The translations under genes and the position numbers were made by a program. From the NCBI GenBank assembly GCA_025403435.1, contig CM046354.1:24834728-24898727 (forward strand): 64,000 bases of DNA, in the 5' to 3' direction. Below the pieces are notes generated by a model. It saw only the letters and a program-made list of their open reading frames with translations, searched no databases and was not told where the DNA came from. Every line of letters begins with the position of its first letter. Positions within the stretch are counted from its first letter, which is position 1. Below, piece by piece: positions 1-11,041 of this stretch. This stretch comes from Artocarpus heterophyllus. Taxonomy: Eukaryota; Streptophyta; Magnoliopsida; Rosales; Moraceae.

Positions 1-684
1 CATTTCCCGTCTCAAATATCGATTTGGTCGTGGGATCATAAAACTTGTACCCCTTGGATCTTTCAGAGTATCCAATAAAATAACAACTAACCGTCCTTGA
101 GTCCAGTTTCTTTTCATTAGGCCTATAAGGCCTTGCCTCAGCTGGACATCCCCAAACATGCAAATGCTTTGTACTAGGCTCCTTGCCCGTCCAAAGTTCG
201 TAAGGGGTTTTGGCAGTTGCTTTAGTTGGAACCCTGTTAAGGATATACGCTGCAATCTTAAGTGCTTCTCCCCAGAGTGATTCGGTAAGGCAGAATGAGA
301 AATAATACTCCTCACCATGTCCTTAAGTGTTCTATTTCGTCTTTCAGCAACACCATTCATAGTGGGCGAACCTGGCATAGTGTACTGTGGGACGATACCG
401 CTTTCCTCTAGGAACTTAGCAAACGGTCCTAGACGTTGTTCACCTGAACCGTCATATCTACCATAGTATTCACCACCACGGTCAAATCTGACGCTTTTAA
501 TCCTTTTGCTGAGTTGATTTTCAACTTCAGCCTTATAATTTTTGAACACATCCAGCGATTGTGACTTTTCATGAATGAGATATATGTAGTCATATCTGAA
601 AAAATCGCCTATGAACGTTATAAAATATTATTGACCATTCCAAGAAGCCGTAAGGAATGGCCCACAAATGTCTGTATGTATAAG
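1..684 (-). pseudogene. copia D integrase core, partial
   Basis: Minus-strand translation gives a retroviral-type integrase core (rve): an LIHTDICGPF segment, then VRFDRGGEYYGR, a PGSPTMNGVAERRNRTL segment and a MVRSI helix, which are typical of plant copia integrases. These carry two of the Asp residues and the Glu of the DDE triad. The frame is broken by a stop joining it to the upstream pre-integrase ORF (at 685-687) and by further stops and shifts near 620 and 300-200. The C-terminal end and all of RT are beyond the left edge. Confidence 0.85.
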
Positions 685-1266
685 TTATAAGACGTCCAAA
701 GTCCTGTTGGCTTCAAATCTCCTTTTATTGGTTTGTTTCCCCTTAATACAGTTAATACAAATATCAAAATCTGTAAAGGCTAAGGGGTCAAGAATTTCGT
801 CTATTCTCCTTCTAGAGATATGACAAAATCTCTTGTGCCATAACGCAGCTGAATTCTCATTGGTTAATTTTCTCTTTATACCTCGTGTACTTAATTGCAA
901 GGATTCATTAAATGAAGCAATTGTATCAAGTAAATAAAGATTATTGTAACCTGATAAAGAACTGGAACCAACTAATTTTGAATCATGAAACAAACTAAAT
1001 TTTTCATTTCTAAATGAACAAGAATAACCAGATTTGTTCAAAGCTGAAATAGAAATCAAATTTCGTCTAAAAGACGGTACAATAAATGTTTCATCAAGAT
1101 CCAAATAAAATCCAGTCTTTAACAATAATCTAAATTTTTCTATTGCTTCAACTTCAACTTTCTTGCCATCGCCCACGTAGATGTATCTTTCACCATCAGT
1201 TGGCTTTCGACATCTCAGGCATCCCTGCATAGACACACTGATGTGAGTGGTTGCACCAGAATCCAT
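685..1266 (-). pseudogene. copia D protease active site and GAG-pre-integrase domain
   Basis: This 193-codon open stretch begins at the aspartic protease motif DSGATTH. It continues through the FIVPSFRRNLISISAL region typical of copia protease/pre-integrase junctions and ends in a zinc-binding HHCC segment (LWHKRFCHISRRRI ... CINCIKGKQ). In an intact element it would be an internal part of one gag-pol polyprotein, so the ATG here is simply the first Met after a break. It is cut from gag by a stop at 1375-1377 and from integrase by a stop at 685-687. Confidence 0.88.
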
Positions 1267-1374
1267 CCATCAAGTGTGTTCAGGTACCGAAGATAAATTA
1301 ACCTCAGAACAAACCAAATTAAGAAGCATACCTTTTCTAGCACACCAAGCGTGATAATTGGTGCAATGTTTCTT

Positions 1375-2163
1375 CTAATGTCCTATAGCTCCACAGAAGA
1401 AACAACCCGTACCTTTCAGATCAACCGGTCTCTTTTGTTGCTTCTTTCGAGGTGCCGTAACTACAACTTCCTTATCCTTCTTCCTTTTCTTCCCTTTGTC
1501 CTTGGAAGTATTAGCCAAGTGAGCACTTTCTGTCTTTTCTTGCTTCAAACTTTCCTTTTCTTGCACACAATGTGAGATGAGCTCATTAAGAGACCAAGTC
1601 TCCTTTTGGTAGTTATAGCTCACCTTAAACTGACTGAAATGTGCAGGAAGAGATATAAGAACCAAATGCACTAGCAAGTCCTTAGAAAGGTCAAGCTTAA
1701 GTGCACTTAATTTTGAATCAAGATGAGACATCTCCATGATGTACTCCCTAATGTTCCCCTTACTTTTGTATCTCATTGAGATGAGGTTTGCCAAAAGTGT
1801 ACTTGTTTCAGCCTTTTCATTTTTGGCAAATCTCTTCTCAATGTCCTTAAGGAACTCTTTGGCTGCTTTTATCGTTTCTGATATAGTGCCCCTGAATGCT
1901 TCTAGAATGGCCTTCTTCATGATCAACATACACATGCGATTTGACTTCTCCCACCTTTCCATGTCCTTCTTTTGATCAGAGGAACTTTTATCTGTAAGAG
2001 ATGCGGGAGAAGGAACCCTTAACGCAAGGTCGAGATCCATGACTCCGAGAACTATTAGGAGGTTCTCTTGCCATGATTTGAAGTTGCTACCATTCAGCAT
2101 AGGAATTGAATTGATGTTGGCAGTAATATTAGAGGCAGGACTAGTAGCTGAAACAAAGAACAA
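1375..2163 (-). pseudogene. copia D gag (UBN2/retrotran_gag type)
   Basis: A 262-codon ORF from the first Met after the leader. The N-terminus has the LNGSNFKSWQENLLIVLG motif of copia gag proteins (about residues 24-41). The middle has KNEKAETSTLLANLISMRY and IREYIMEMS, followed by a Lys-rich linker. The C-terminus enters a CCHC zinc knuckle (CFFCGAIGH), but a TAG stop at 1375-1377 falls inside the knuckle: the next codons after the stop are KKHC, completing CX2CX4HX4C. The capsid part is intact but the polyprotein is cut before protease. Gag assembles the cytoplasmic virus-like particle. Confidence 0.92.
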
Positions 2164-3644
2164 ATAAACAAAACCAAAACAAGCTCACATAAGAATCCAT
2201 AATAACAATAATAAATCCAAATAAAGGTAACCCCGTCTCAAGATATCAAGCACTTCATTAATATTTAGTCTTTGGACAAAAATATTAACTTGTAAGTGAT
2301 ATCTTGGTGTAGTAATCAAACACTGACAATAAGAACATGTTAAACAATAAATCTTCCTTTGGGCTGATTTATTGCTTACATGTAAAACCGAATAATCATC
2401 ATGTGTTTATCACTACAGGTGTACATGCAATTCTGTCAAATATTGCCTTCCTTTGGGCCGGTCAATATTCACATTAGTTACATAAACACAACCTTTTATA
2501 TTTCAAAACAAATTAATTTTCACAAGAGAGGCCACTTTGGTGACATGTTGCTTCAATTAATTCATCTCAAAATATATATAAAATACTAATATTTGAATTT
2601 AAAATTGCACCAAAAAATAACCAAAATTAAAAAAAAAATAAATAAATAAAAAATTTTGGTCAAGGTCAACATTGACAGGGTCAGGGCTGAACCGGGTCGG
2701 GAGAACCCTACCTAGATCCTAACCCAGCCCCCCTTTTATTTCCTTTTGTTTTTTTTTTTTTGGGTCACCCAAGGGTTTAGCCCCTGGGTGAGAGCTGGTC
2801 ACAGGCCCTGCTCGTGTATGCTTTCCTTAGTCCAGTCACGGGCCCAGCTGGCCCGTGTTTTTTTTTTTTTGCGGTAACCCAAGGGTTTGAGTCCCTGAGT
2901 TTGGACTGATCACGGGCCCGTTGGGCCCGTGTAAAGAGCCTCAGGTCTGGGCCGAAGCCTAGACCTACCCCAAGCAACCCTAGGGGTCTTTCGACCCTTG
3001 GGGGAAGATGACGGGCAGCCTATCGGCCGCCGCCCCTGTGCTACGACCAGACGGCTGCAGCTTCTCTACTCCGGCACGACCTGATGGTCGCGCCCAGACA
3101 CGGCCGACGCTGGCAGTCGTGGGGCAAGCCATTGGCGAAAGCCCTTTTTTTTTTTAATTCCTCATGTGGCGGCCTCTGTGGCCGCCGCTTTCTCGCTGTG
3201 CCACGGCCTTTGTGGCCGCCACTGTGGCTTTCCGCGCAGCCTCACAGTCGCGCACAGAGTGCTTCGCCGGCGACAGTAAGGATGCCGCCGGCGTTGTGGC
3301 TGAATCCATAAAACCCAAAAACGTAAATACCATATAAACCAAGCATTCAACGTTAATAACGTTTTTTTTGTTTTATTTTTCCTTTTCTTTTCTGTTCTCT
3401 CAGCAACAGAGTCGTAAAAGCAATTGAAAGCAATTGAAAGCATTAGAACATTAAATGATGTTTCTTTTCTTTTCGGCAAGCGTGCCATATAAAGGAGTAC
3501 AAACAATCAAAACAGAAAAGTTCTTCAATCAATTATTCTCAAATGCAACAATTTTAAAAAACTATAGATTGTTAAATTTGAGAATTTTTATGAGAATCAC
3601 ATTTATTAAAATTTTTTTTGATTCTCAATGATTTAACATGAAGA
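2164..3644 (-). other. copia D untranslated leader, GC-rich, with two perfect hairpins
   Basis: About 1.5 kb between PBS and gag ATG with no supported ORF. 2640-3310 is strikingly GC-rich against AT-rich flanks. It holds an imperfect tandem duplication (about 2750-2860 and 2862-2935, both with a T-run then a 'acccaagggttt' block). Each half ends in a perfect inverted repeat around GGGCCC or GGCC: arms 2837-2844/2850-2857 and 2911-2919/2923-2931. These would fold in the genomic RNA. ORFs called in this stretch on either strand are low-complexity and not supported. Confidence 0.6.
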
Positions 3645-3657
3645 GGTTCTGATACCA
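3645..3657 (-). promoter_or_regulatory. primer-binding site of copia D (tRNA-iMet)
   Basis: On the minus strand the sequence TGGTATCAGAACC lies 2 nt inside the LTR end. Plant initiator-Met tRNA 3' ends pair with TGGTATCAGAGC, so one site differs. It sets the element's orientation and the LTR boundary. Confidence 0.93.
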
Positions 3658-3659
3658 CT

Positions 3660-4125
3660 TGTTAGAATAAAATTGTGATGAAAACCATCATCACCTAAGA
3701 TCGTTCATGTCAAATCATCAAGAATATTAATAAGATGCGGAAGCTAACCTGAATCCATTGATAGAATGTGATTCTTGAGTCTTTTGGTTGAGGATCTTCC
3801 AAGTCTGGTACGTAAATCCTCCTTATCAGAATGCTCTGTAATCTCTCTGTAAATGGGAAACAGAAAAATAATGTACGTACTGACTTTGGGACTACAACCC
3901 CTTTATATAATTGCTAAACCCTAGCAATTATCCTTAATTACTAATTTAGCCCATCATAAAATTAATAATTATAATTTTGGTCTCTACACATAGGAGGCCC
4001 ATACTTAATGATACATTAAAAGTCCAAAACCCAAATTGATCACTTTTAATTGGGCAACCTTATTGATAGCCTTTAATTCACATTCATTTAATACATTAGC
4101 CCATATATTAAATTTTGATCCAACA
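3660..4125 (-). repeat. 5' LTR of copia D (466 bp)
   Basis: Read on the minus strand it begins TGTTGG at 4125 and ends CTAACA at 3660, adjoining the PBS. A TATA box on the minus strand (TATATAAAG, plus-strand 3901-3909) places U3 at about 3910-4125 and R/U5 at 3660 to about 3880. The second LTR is outside the window. Confidence 0.92.
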
Positions 4126-5540
4126 AAAAATATACGTTTTTTTTACTCATGAAAAGGTGCATAAGTTCATGAGAAATAATTGGAATATCTCTGTGTATGT
4201 AGAAAATTCAACTTAAGTCGGTAGACAAAGTTTTAGTAATAATTTTTTCAATAACATTCGATGGACTAATACGCCTAAAATCATAACACTTCTTCCTCAA
4301 TATAATCTTAGAAATTAACTCAATGAAAGTCTTGTTTACCTCTTTCATAAACCTTTGTCCATTTAACACTTTTAGTGGAACTTAGCAACATCTCTCCCGA
4401 TCCATCTCCCGGTGAAATTGATAGCAAAACGACATGAAAATCTTCAGGCTTTTCTATAGTGTTACGCCAAATCTAGCGCGTCGTTTCCTATTTCTTTCTC
4501 TTATTGTTTTTGGGTCTTAAAATCATAAAATTGATCCTTACATAATTTTAAATTTTTACCCCAACATGCATATTATTAAATAATTTTTACCTAATATTCT
4601 TTAAGTTATTTAAAAATTATGTGTAATATAAATTAAAAAAATAAAAACATCATAATTCTACATGTAAAATGCGTACATTAATAAAAACTACATAAGAATA
4701 GCAACTATTATTTTTTGTAACGGTTGGTTGAATTAATAATATATTCATTTATCAATATGAATAAATAATTATTAAGGAATAATTGGTTAAATAGATTAAC
4801 TGTTGGTAATTAAATAGGAAAAATATATCGGGCATATTCTTTTCTTTACGGTGCAACTTTTGATGTTTTTGGGGTTAGAAATGAACTTTATATTTGATGC
4901 GGAAATTGCCCAAATTCTGATGCAAAAAGAGTACCAAAATGATGCAATAGTTTGGATGGCAGGGTACATGTAGCTATCAGATCATCTTTCATTTCTCATC
5001 AATGCACAATGGAAAACCATCAAGCACCTCCATGATGTCATCATCATTCATCCATTGAGAGGAAAATAAGTTATAAAAATAAGAAGTGGTTTCCCCAGCC
5101 AATTTACCCTAAAGTCACCCATTCCCAAAAGTCAAAATATCTAGTCTCATTCTTATCTCTTCTCACAAAAGTGTTGTGGTGAAAGAATTTTGCGTTTCAG
5201 TCTCTTCCCTTATGCCACTCGCCTCGAAAACGTAGTCGTCAAAACTGTTTTTCCACCCTTATATGTGGTCAATTATATTGATCATTCATAAGATATCGAC
5301 TAGTTTCGTCTAGGCAGTATATACTAATTACTATATTGTTTTATGGTTAGAATTAACTAAAAAATATCGAATATAACCTATACTAGTGCCAAGACATACG
5401 TCTTTTTTCCCCTTAAAAAACACACATTACAATGGATAAGCAAATATAAATTAGATTCCATCCTCAACTCAAGCAAATTATATGGTCAAACAACACGGAG
5501 AGTATGTCTTCCACATGCTTAATTTCATTCCCAATTTTCA
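4126..5540. other. AT-rich region upstream of the P450 fragment
   Basis: No supported coding sequence on either strand. I looked for CYP704 N-terminal exons (membrane anchor, proline-rich hinge, C-helix WxxxR) and saw none. A TATAAAA-like string near 5075 could be a core promoter but nothing confirms it. The left edge is the end of copia D. Confidence 0.5.
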
Positions 5541-7619
5541 ATGTTGACTAATATAATCTATAAGTCTCATGCGTGGTTGAACTTTGGTGTGTCAAAGAAT
5601 AATGGCAAAGAAGACTTACTTTCAAGGTTTTTAATGGAGAGCGAGAAGGATCCAGAGAAAATGAATGATAAGTTTCTACGAGATATAGTTTTGAATTTCA
5701 TGATCGCTGGAAAAGATACCACCGCAGGTACTCTCTCGTGGTTTCTTTACATGTTGTGCAAGCACCCTCTTGTACAAGAAAAAGTCGCACAAGAAGTGAG
5801 AGATGTTGTTGGAGCCAAATTTGAGAGCGGAGCCAGTAATAGTCTCGATGACTTCGTAGAGAATATAACTGACGCAACTCTTGAGCAAATGCACTATCTC
5901 CATGCTGCACTGTCAGAGACTCTAAGGCTATATCCTGCAGTTCCTGTGGTACGTATTTAACTTTTACAAGACTCTTAGTAGTCAAATTTTTCATATGCCA
6001 TTTACCATTTGCATTTTTTGTTGAAAAATTCCAAAAAATTGCCACCAATAGAGATAATTAACAATATTGGTACAAAGAAACAATTGCGCCATTAACTAGA
6101 AATACTCTAATTTCTTGAGAAATCATAGCCAGCTACCACTTAACATGACAGGGAAAAATATAGCTCTTGAAAACTTGTATTTATTAAGATTTTTTCCATC
6201 GGGTTGTCCTCGTTTTTAAAAGAGAATGGAGACTTAGATCTTGGATTGTCTTGGTTTCTACATGGATTTTGCTCACATATTTTCTTTAATTTTTATTGTA
6301 ATAACTCTTCATGGTTTAACTGCTTTTTCGGCTATATTAAATAATAAGTTTCTTGATATTAGTTTGTCGAATGATGGTAAGTGCACTCTTGGTGTGACCA
6401 CTTAGTTGGGATGTAGAGGGTTTGTATTTGTCAATTGATTACTATCTGGATTCCATCAAAAATAAAATAAGAATTAGATGTATCAACTTGTAACATTATG
6501 TTCATGTTTGTACACAATGTCTTTCATGGGTTTTGGATAGGATGGGAGATGTGCAGATGTAGAAGACACTCTTCCAAATGGCTTTAGAGTTAAAAGGGGC
6601 GATGAAGTGTTTTATGCCTCATATGCCATGGGTAGAATGCCTTATATTTGGGGAGAAGATGCAATAGATTTTCGACCTGAAAGATGGCTCAATAATGGAG
6701 TTTTTCAACAACAATCACCATTCAAATTTGTAGCATTTCATGTATGTACAGTATTTTACTTTTTTCTTCACTTTATTTCCATGTAGGTCTATATATCTTA
6801 ACTAGTTTTATCTGAGTTTCTTAATATTGGACTTTTTGACATTTTTACCCCTGAACTTTAACCAAATTGATACCCTAGACTTTTAATGGTGAAAAATTGT
6901 TTGAAAATTTTAACAAAATGCTGCAAAGTTCGCACAAATCAATGAATAATGTTAAATTTTAGAGGAAAAAACCCTCATGAGATGTCACGTACTCCAATTG
7001 CTATATAAAAAAATTACAATCTTTTTCTTCAAAGGAGCTCACGTAATGCGTACAAGTGTGTTTCTAAATTTTAAAAAATCATCATCGATTTGGGAACTCG
7101 GCAACAGTTGTTAAATTCAATGGTAATTTGTCAATGTTAAAACTTTTAGGGAATAACTTGTCCTTTGTTAAAAAAAAGGTTCAAGAGTCAAAAACACCAC
7201 ACATTTCTGTTAATATTTAACAGATGTAACCAATGAGTAGTTTTTAATTGATTGATAAATCTTATGAAAACATATTCCTATAAAAAAAAAAAAAGAAAAA
7301 GGAAAAATTGTATTTCACCAGTTGAAAACGAAACTCAATTTGTTATCTATTAGAACAAAAAAGTTGAGACGGCACTTTTCAAATGTTAACTAACTATATA
7401 ATTACTTGTAACATGGTTTGCATTTTGCAGGCTGGCCCTAGAACTTGTTTGGGGAAGGACTTTGCTTATCGGCAGATGAAGATAGTATCAATTGCCCTTC
7501 TCCGTTTTTTCCGCTTCAAATTAGCTGACGAAACAAAAATTTTGACTTACAAGAACTTGCTCACTCTTCATATTGATGGAGACCTCCCTCTTTGTGCAAT
7601 TTCGAGAAAAATCTTTTAA
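5541..7619 (+). CDS. CYP704: cytochrome P450, CYP704-like, C-terminal half (3 exons; N-terminus missing)
   Basis: Three exons fit GT-AG introns, all phase 0: about 5598 (5541 is the open-frame limit) to 5948, 6541-6741 and 7431-7619 with a TAA stop, giving about 246-265 residues against about 510 for the family. Exon 1 holds KEDLLSRFLMESEKDPEKM, the I-helix oxygen-activation motif AGKDTTAG and the K-helix ExxR (ETLRLYPAVPV). Exon 2 holds YAMGRMPYIWG and the PERW segment. The haem loop is split by intron 2: F-V-A-F-H, then AGPRTCLGKDFAYRQMKI with the Cys ligand. These segments are characteristic of CYP704, ER-anchored omega-hydroxylases of long-chain fatty acids; the substrate here is inferred only from family. 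No stops or shifts are seen, yet the membrane anchor and substrate-recognition half are absent from the preceding 1.4 kb. It is either a 5'-truncated pseudogene or a gene with distant exons. The upstream limit of exon 1 is uncertain. Confidence 0.85.
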
Positions 7620-9101
7620 GGAATCAGCAACGAAAAGGCCTTCTACGATGCGGATCCCTAATGGTGGAGTTTTGTTTCTAAATATTGAATCTAGTTAAAG
7701 ATATTTTTCTGCAAATTTGATAGCTGAAGACATACCCCTACCTGTGGGTTACTTTCTTAGTACCCACAGCAAAAATCTTCTAGTTCCATTTTCTTCAATG
7801 TGACTTTTGCCAGGATTACTTGTTAATTTATATACGTTATATATGTAATGACGTCAGTTATTTATTAAAATTAGATTGAGCTTATTGTTAGAATTTGAAA
7901 GGTCCAACCGATCAAAAATCGTATATGTGTAAAGGAAAATTATGTTGAACAAGCTCATATTTTATGTAAGTAGCATATATACGTGAAAAAACAGTAGCTT
8001 TTAACTCAATTGATTTGCTTGAAATTAGTTCTTTCAAAGAGAACTTTTCTCAAAAACATATATTATATAACCTTTTTGTATTTGCCTAAATTGTCTCTGC
8101 AAAGTGGTCCTTAATATTGAAACCCACTTCTAAAATGCCAATTAATATCTCTTATGGAGTTGGCTCCGTACGTCAATTTTGCTATTAATAAGTGTTCTGT
8201 GTCATGCTGTTCTATATAATAATAAAAAAAAAAGGACTAGTAACTTTTTTTTTTCTTAAGAAATTAACTTTCCACCTCATTTAAAATAGTTTTAAACATA
8301 TATTACTCTCTTTTAGCAACAAAAATATTAGATTTTTTTTCTTCTTTGCTCTGAACAAACATGTGAGATTTAAAACACGATGTAGGGAGCCAACTAGCTA
8401 GCTGATTAATTTAGAGAACTATAGCATGTCCTACTGATTAATTTATATCTTATACATTTTTTTTTTCCCTAATGAGCTCTTTAAAAGCCTGGGTGTATAT
8501 ATATATATATATATAATTTTCATCTTTACAATTAATAACATCACTAAAAGTACACTTTACGCATTAACCTAAAAAAGAAAAACAACGAAAAGCACTTATC
8601 CTAACCGTCTTTATTCAAAAAAATAATTTGATGTATTTAAAATAAAACTAACAAACCAAAGCGTTATAAAGAATACGAAGAGTTACAACCTTCGATTTTA
8701 TTTGGATAGAATTTTTAAAAGTTATTTTTCCGAAGCAAATAAGTGTTACAAACTTCTATATTTTGGATAATGAAGCAAATTAGAATTAAACAAGTTCAAG
8801 AAAAGGATAAAATAAGCATTTTTCACCCTAAAAAAAAACTCACGGTACTAAAATGCTTTTTTTTAAAAAAAAAAATTAGTGTTGTCAAAATATAGAGTAC
8901 CAAAATGAGAATAGGTAAATACCAGTAAAAATTGTGCAATACATGACGGTTTATTAAAAACTGTCATGTTTAGTGGGGGAAAACACGGTGAAGCATGAAA
9001 AATACGAAAACCAACTAGGCTTACACGAAGGTTTTAGCTTGTGGTTTTTTAACTAGCTTACACAGAAAATCGTAGTGTAGATCATCCTGGGTTTTAGATA
9101 T
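7620..9101. other. AT-rich intergenic DNA, no gene seen
   Basis: No coding potential beyond chance ORFs. It contains homopolymer A/T runs and a short (TA)n microsatellite at about 8496-8516. The first 200 bases are probably the P450 3' untranslated region, but no clear polyadenylation signal was fixed. Confidence 0.5.
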
Positions 9102-9656
9102 TTGATGGATTCACCACAATGGAAGACTTTTGAAGCTGATCATCCTGGGTTTAGTGTAGATCCAAGAAATCTACATTTCGGTTTGTCAACGGATGGAATG
9201 AACCCACATGGTAACATGAGTAGTAGGCATGGTACTTGGCCTATAATACTTGTCAATTACAATCTCTCTCCAAAAATATGCATGAAATGAAAGTTCTTGA
9301 TGTTGACTTTATTGATTTCAGGTCCGTGCTAACTGGGAAATGACATTGATGTGTACTTGACACTATTAATTGATGACCTAAAGAGCTTGTGGGAAAATAG
9401 AATTAAAGTTAGAGATACTTTTTGAAAAGAGACGTTCACGCTTCGTGCAATGTTGATATGGACAATTAACAACTTCCCCACATGTGAAAGTTTATCTGGT
9501 TATTTGGTGAAGAGTTCTATTGGTTGTCTTATTTGCATGAATGAAACATCTTACAACCAGTTGAAGAAGAGGAAGAAAACCATTTTTCTTAGCTATAGAA
9601 GATGGTTGCTAAGTGATCATGATTACCGCAAACAAAGCAAAGCTTTTGATGGTTGA
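9102..9656 (+). pseudogene. CACTA (En/Spm) TNP2-like transposase remnant
   Basis: 9102-9290 encodes DSPQWKTFEADHPGF, RNLHFGLSTDGMNPHG and SSRHGTWPIILVNYNL, the signature block of plant TNP2/Transposase_21 proteins. It continues after frame changes: GNDIDVYLTLLIDDLKSLW in a second frame around 9330-9400, then IWTINNFPTCESLSGY and SYRRWLLSDHDYRKQSKAFDG at 9450-9656. About 185 residues of a protein usually of 700 or more are left, with at least two frame changes and stops. No CACTA terminal repeats were found on either side, so this is an isolated internal fragment. Autonomous CACTA transposases cut and paste DNA flanked by CACTA ends. Confidence 0.82.
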
Positions 9657-10221
9657 GATGAAACCTGAAAAATTAAATAAAACGCAGTGGAATAGATTTT
9701 TACAATTTTTCTTAAACTTTTAAGATTTTCTAATGATGCTATATAGAATAATTAATCAATGACACAAACATACGGTTTTGGCAATAGCTCTGGATGATAA
9801 AGTGTTCTAAAACCTTCAATCTTCCTTGCTATTCTCCTCTTTCTTGATCAACTGGTGTGCATGCATGGTGATATCTCTTGGATTATCTCCTTCTAACCTT
9901 TCTTCATAGAGGTTTTTTAAACTCTAAAGGAGAGAGCTCAAAGAACACAAGATGGAGGAGAGAAAAAAGTCTATTAAAAATAGAATGGTCTATTTATAGG
10001 CCCGCATAAGCTTGAAGCTTGAAGCAGAATCCTACTAGGATTTTTTATAGATCGCACCAACCACAATAATGGTAGGCGTGATCTTCTTTCCTCCAATGGT
10101 GGTGTGACACATGTCATAACCACCTCTAACTATGTGATCCTGTATCCATCTAGTATCTTTCAAAAATCTAATTTTAGTTCAAACTAAGATTTTATTTATT
10201 TTAATTTTTAACATAAATATC
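9657..10221 (-). other. possible diverged LTR/promoter remnant
   Basis: No gene. On the minus strand a TATAAATAG box (plus-strand 9990-9998) is followed by a pyrimidine/purine-rich leader-like stretch. The block near 9680-9860 loosely resembles the terminal part of the 2-kb copia LTRs (a cgcagtggaat-like string, then a 'cttgctattctcc' block). I read it as a decayed copia LTR but cannot align it firmly. Confidence 0.3.
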
Positions 10222-10555
10222 TGTTAGAAAAATAGTACGCAGCAGAATTTTAAAAATTTTTATACCAGAGTATTTTTCAAAACACAAGTTTGACACGTTA
10301 TATGCATAAATTAACAAGATCTTACTAATTTTGTTTGCCAAAAAGCTCCGCAATTCGTAAAGAGAAGTAACGTTCTGGAAGAGCTTCAACTAACTAATCT
10401 TCTTTGCAATTCTCTATCCACGATCGGTGTATGTGTGGGCACACTCATACAGCTCTTCCACCAGGCGACTCTCCTTTTAACCAATCGAGAAATACCCAAA
10501 GCTATAGTTCGTGATTTGTGAACAATAGCTTTCCGGGGAGTTTCACATTCTCACC
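10222..10555 (-). repeat. truncated older copia LTR (same family as A/B/C)
   Basis: Starts TGTTAG and follows the same path as the minus-oriented LTR ends at 10556 and 42997, including a 'gaagagaagtaac' block and a 'ccaatcgag' block. It stops abruptly where element B begins. B therefore inserted into this LTR; the rest of the LTR is not seen in the window because B's other end is itself cut at 44484. Confidence 0.8.
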
Positions 10556-11041
10556 TGTTGGAAAAAAAGTGTGCAGCAAAATTTTTAAAAAAATTTATAT
10601 CAGAGTATTTTCCAAAACATAAGTTTGACATGCTATATGCATAAGTTAATCAGATCTTACTAACCTTTGTATGCCAAAGAACCCTCACAAAATGTGAAGA
10701 GAAGTAACATTCCAGAAGAGCCTCAACCAACTGGTCTTCTTTGCTACTCTCTATCCACGACCGTAGTGAGTGTTGGCTCACACGTACAGCTCATCCACCA
10801 GGTGACTCTCCTTCCAACCAATCAAGAGAACCCAAAGCTAGTGTTCGTGATTTGTGAACAAAAGCTCTTTGGGAGTTTTTAGATTCTCACTAGCATAATA
10901 TCACTCTTAATCTCTCAATTGATCTGAGTAACTCTTAAGACTTACTCCCTTTATATAGAGGTTAGGCCTAGGATCAAACATTATCAGATTAGGTCTCAAA
11001 AACTCGAAACAGAATCAAGTACGGATCAATATCTGATAAGA
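10556..11041 (-). repeat. 3' LTR of copia B, left piece
   Basis: Begins TGTTGG and stops at TAAGA (11037-11041), the target duplication of gypsy E. The minus-strand TATA box TATATAAAG lies at plus-strand 10949-10957. The sequence resumes at 35862. Confidence 0.92.

Larger units (their letters stand above)
1..4125 (-). mobile_element. Ty1/copia element D, 5' part, runs off the left edge
   Basis: In minus-strand order the window shows the 5' LTR (3660-4125), PBS (3645-3657), a long leader, gag (1375-2163), protease/pre-integrase (685-1266) and part of integrase (1-684). The order gag-protease-integrase before reverse transcriptase is the Ty1/copia arrangement. RT, RNase H and the 3' LTR lie outside the window, so the target duplication cannot be tested. 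In-frame stops in gag and pol show it is defective. It is a different family from elements A, B and C: the LTR is only 466 bp and the gag is unrelated at sight. Confidence 0.93.

Noticed and set aside
3084..3506. GC-rich ORFs on both strands
   Set aside because: Within the copia D leader; low-complexity Arg/Ala-rich translations in several frames.
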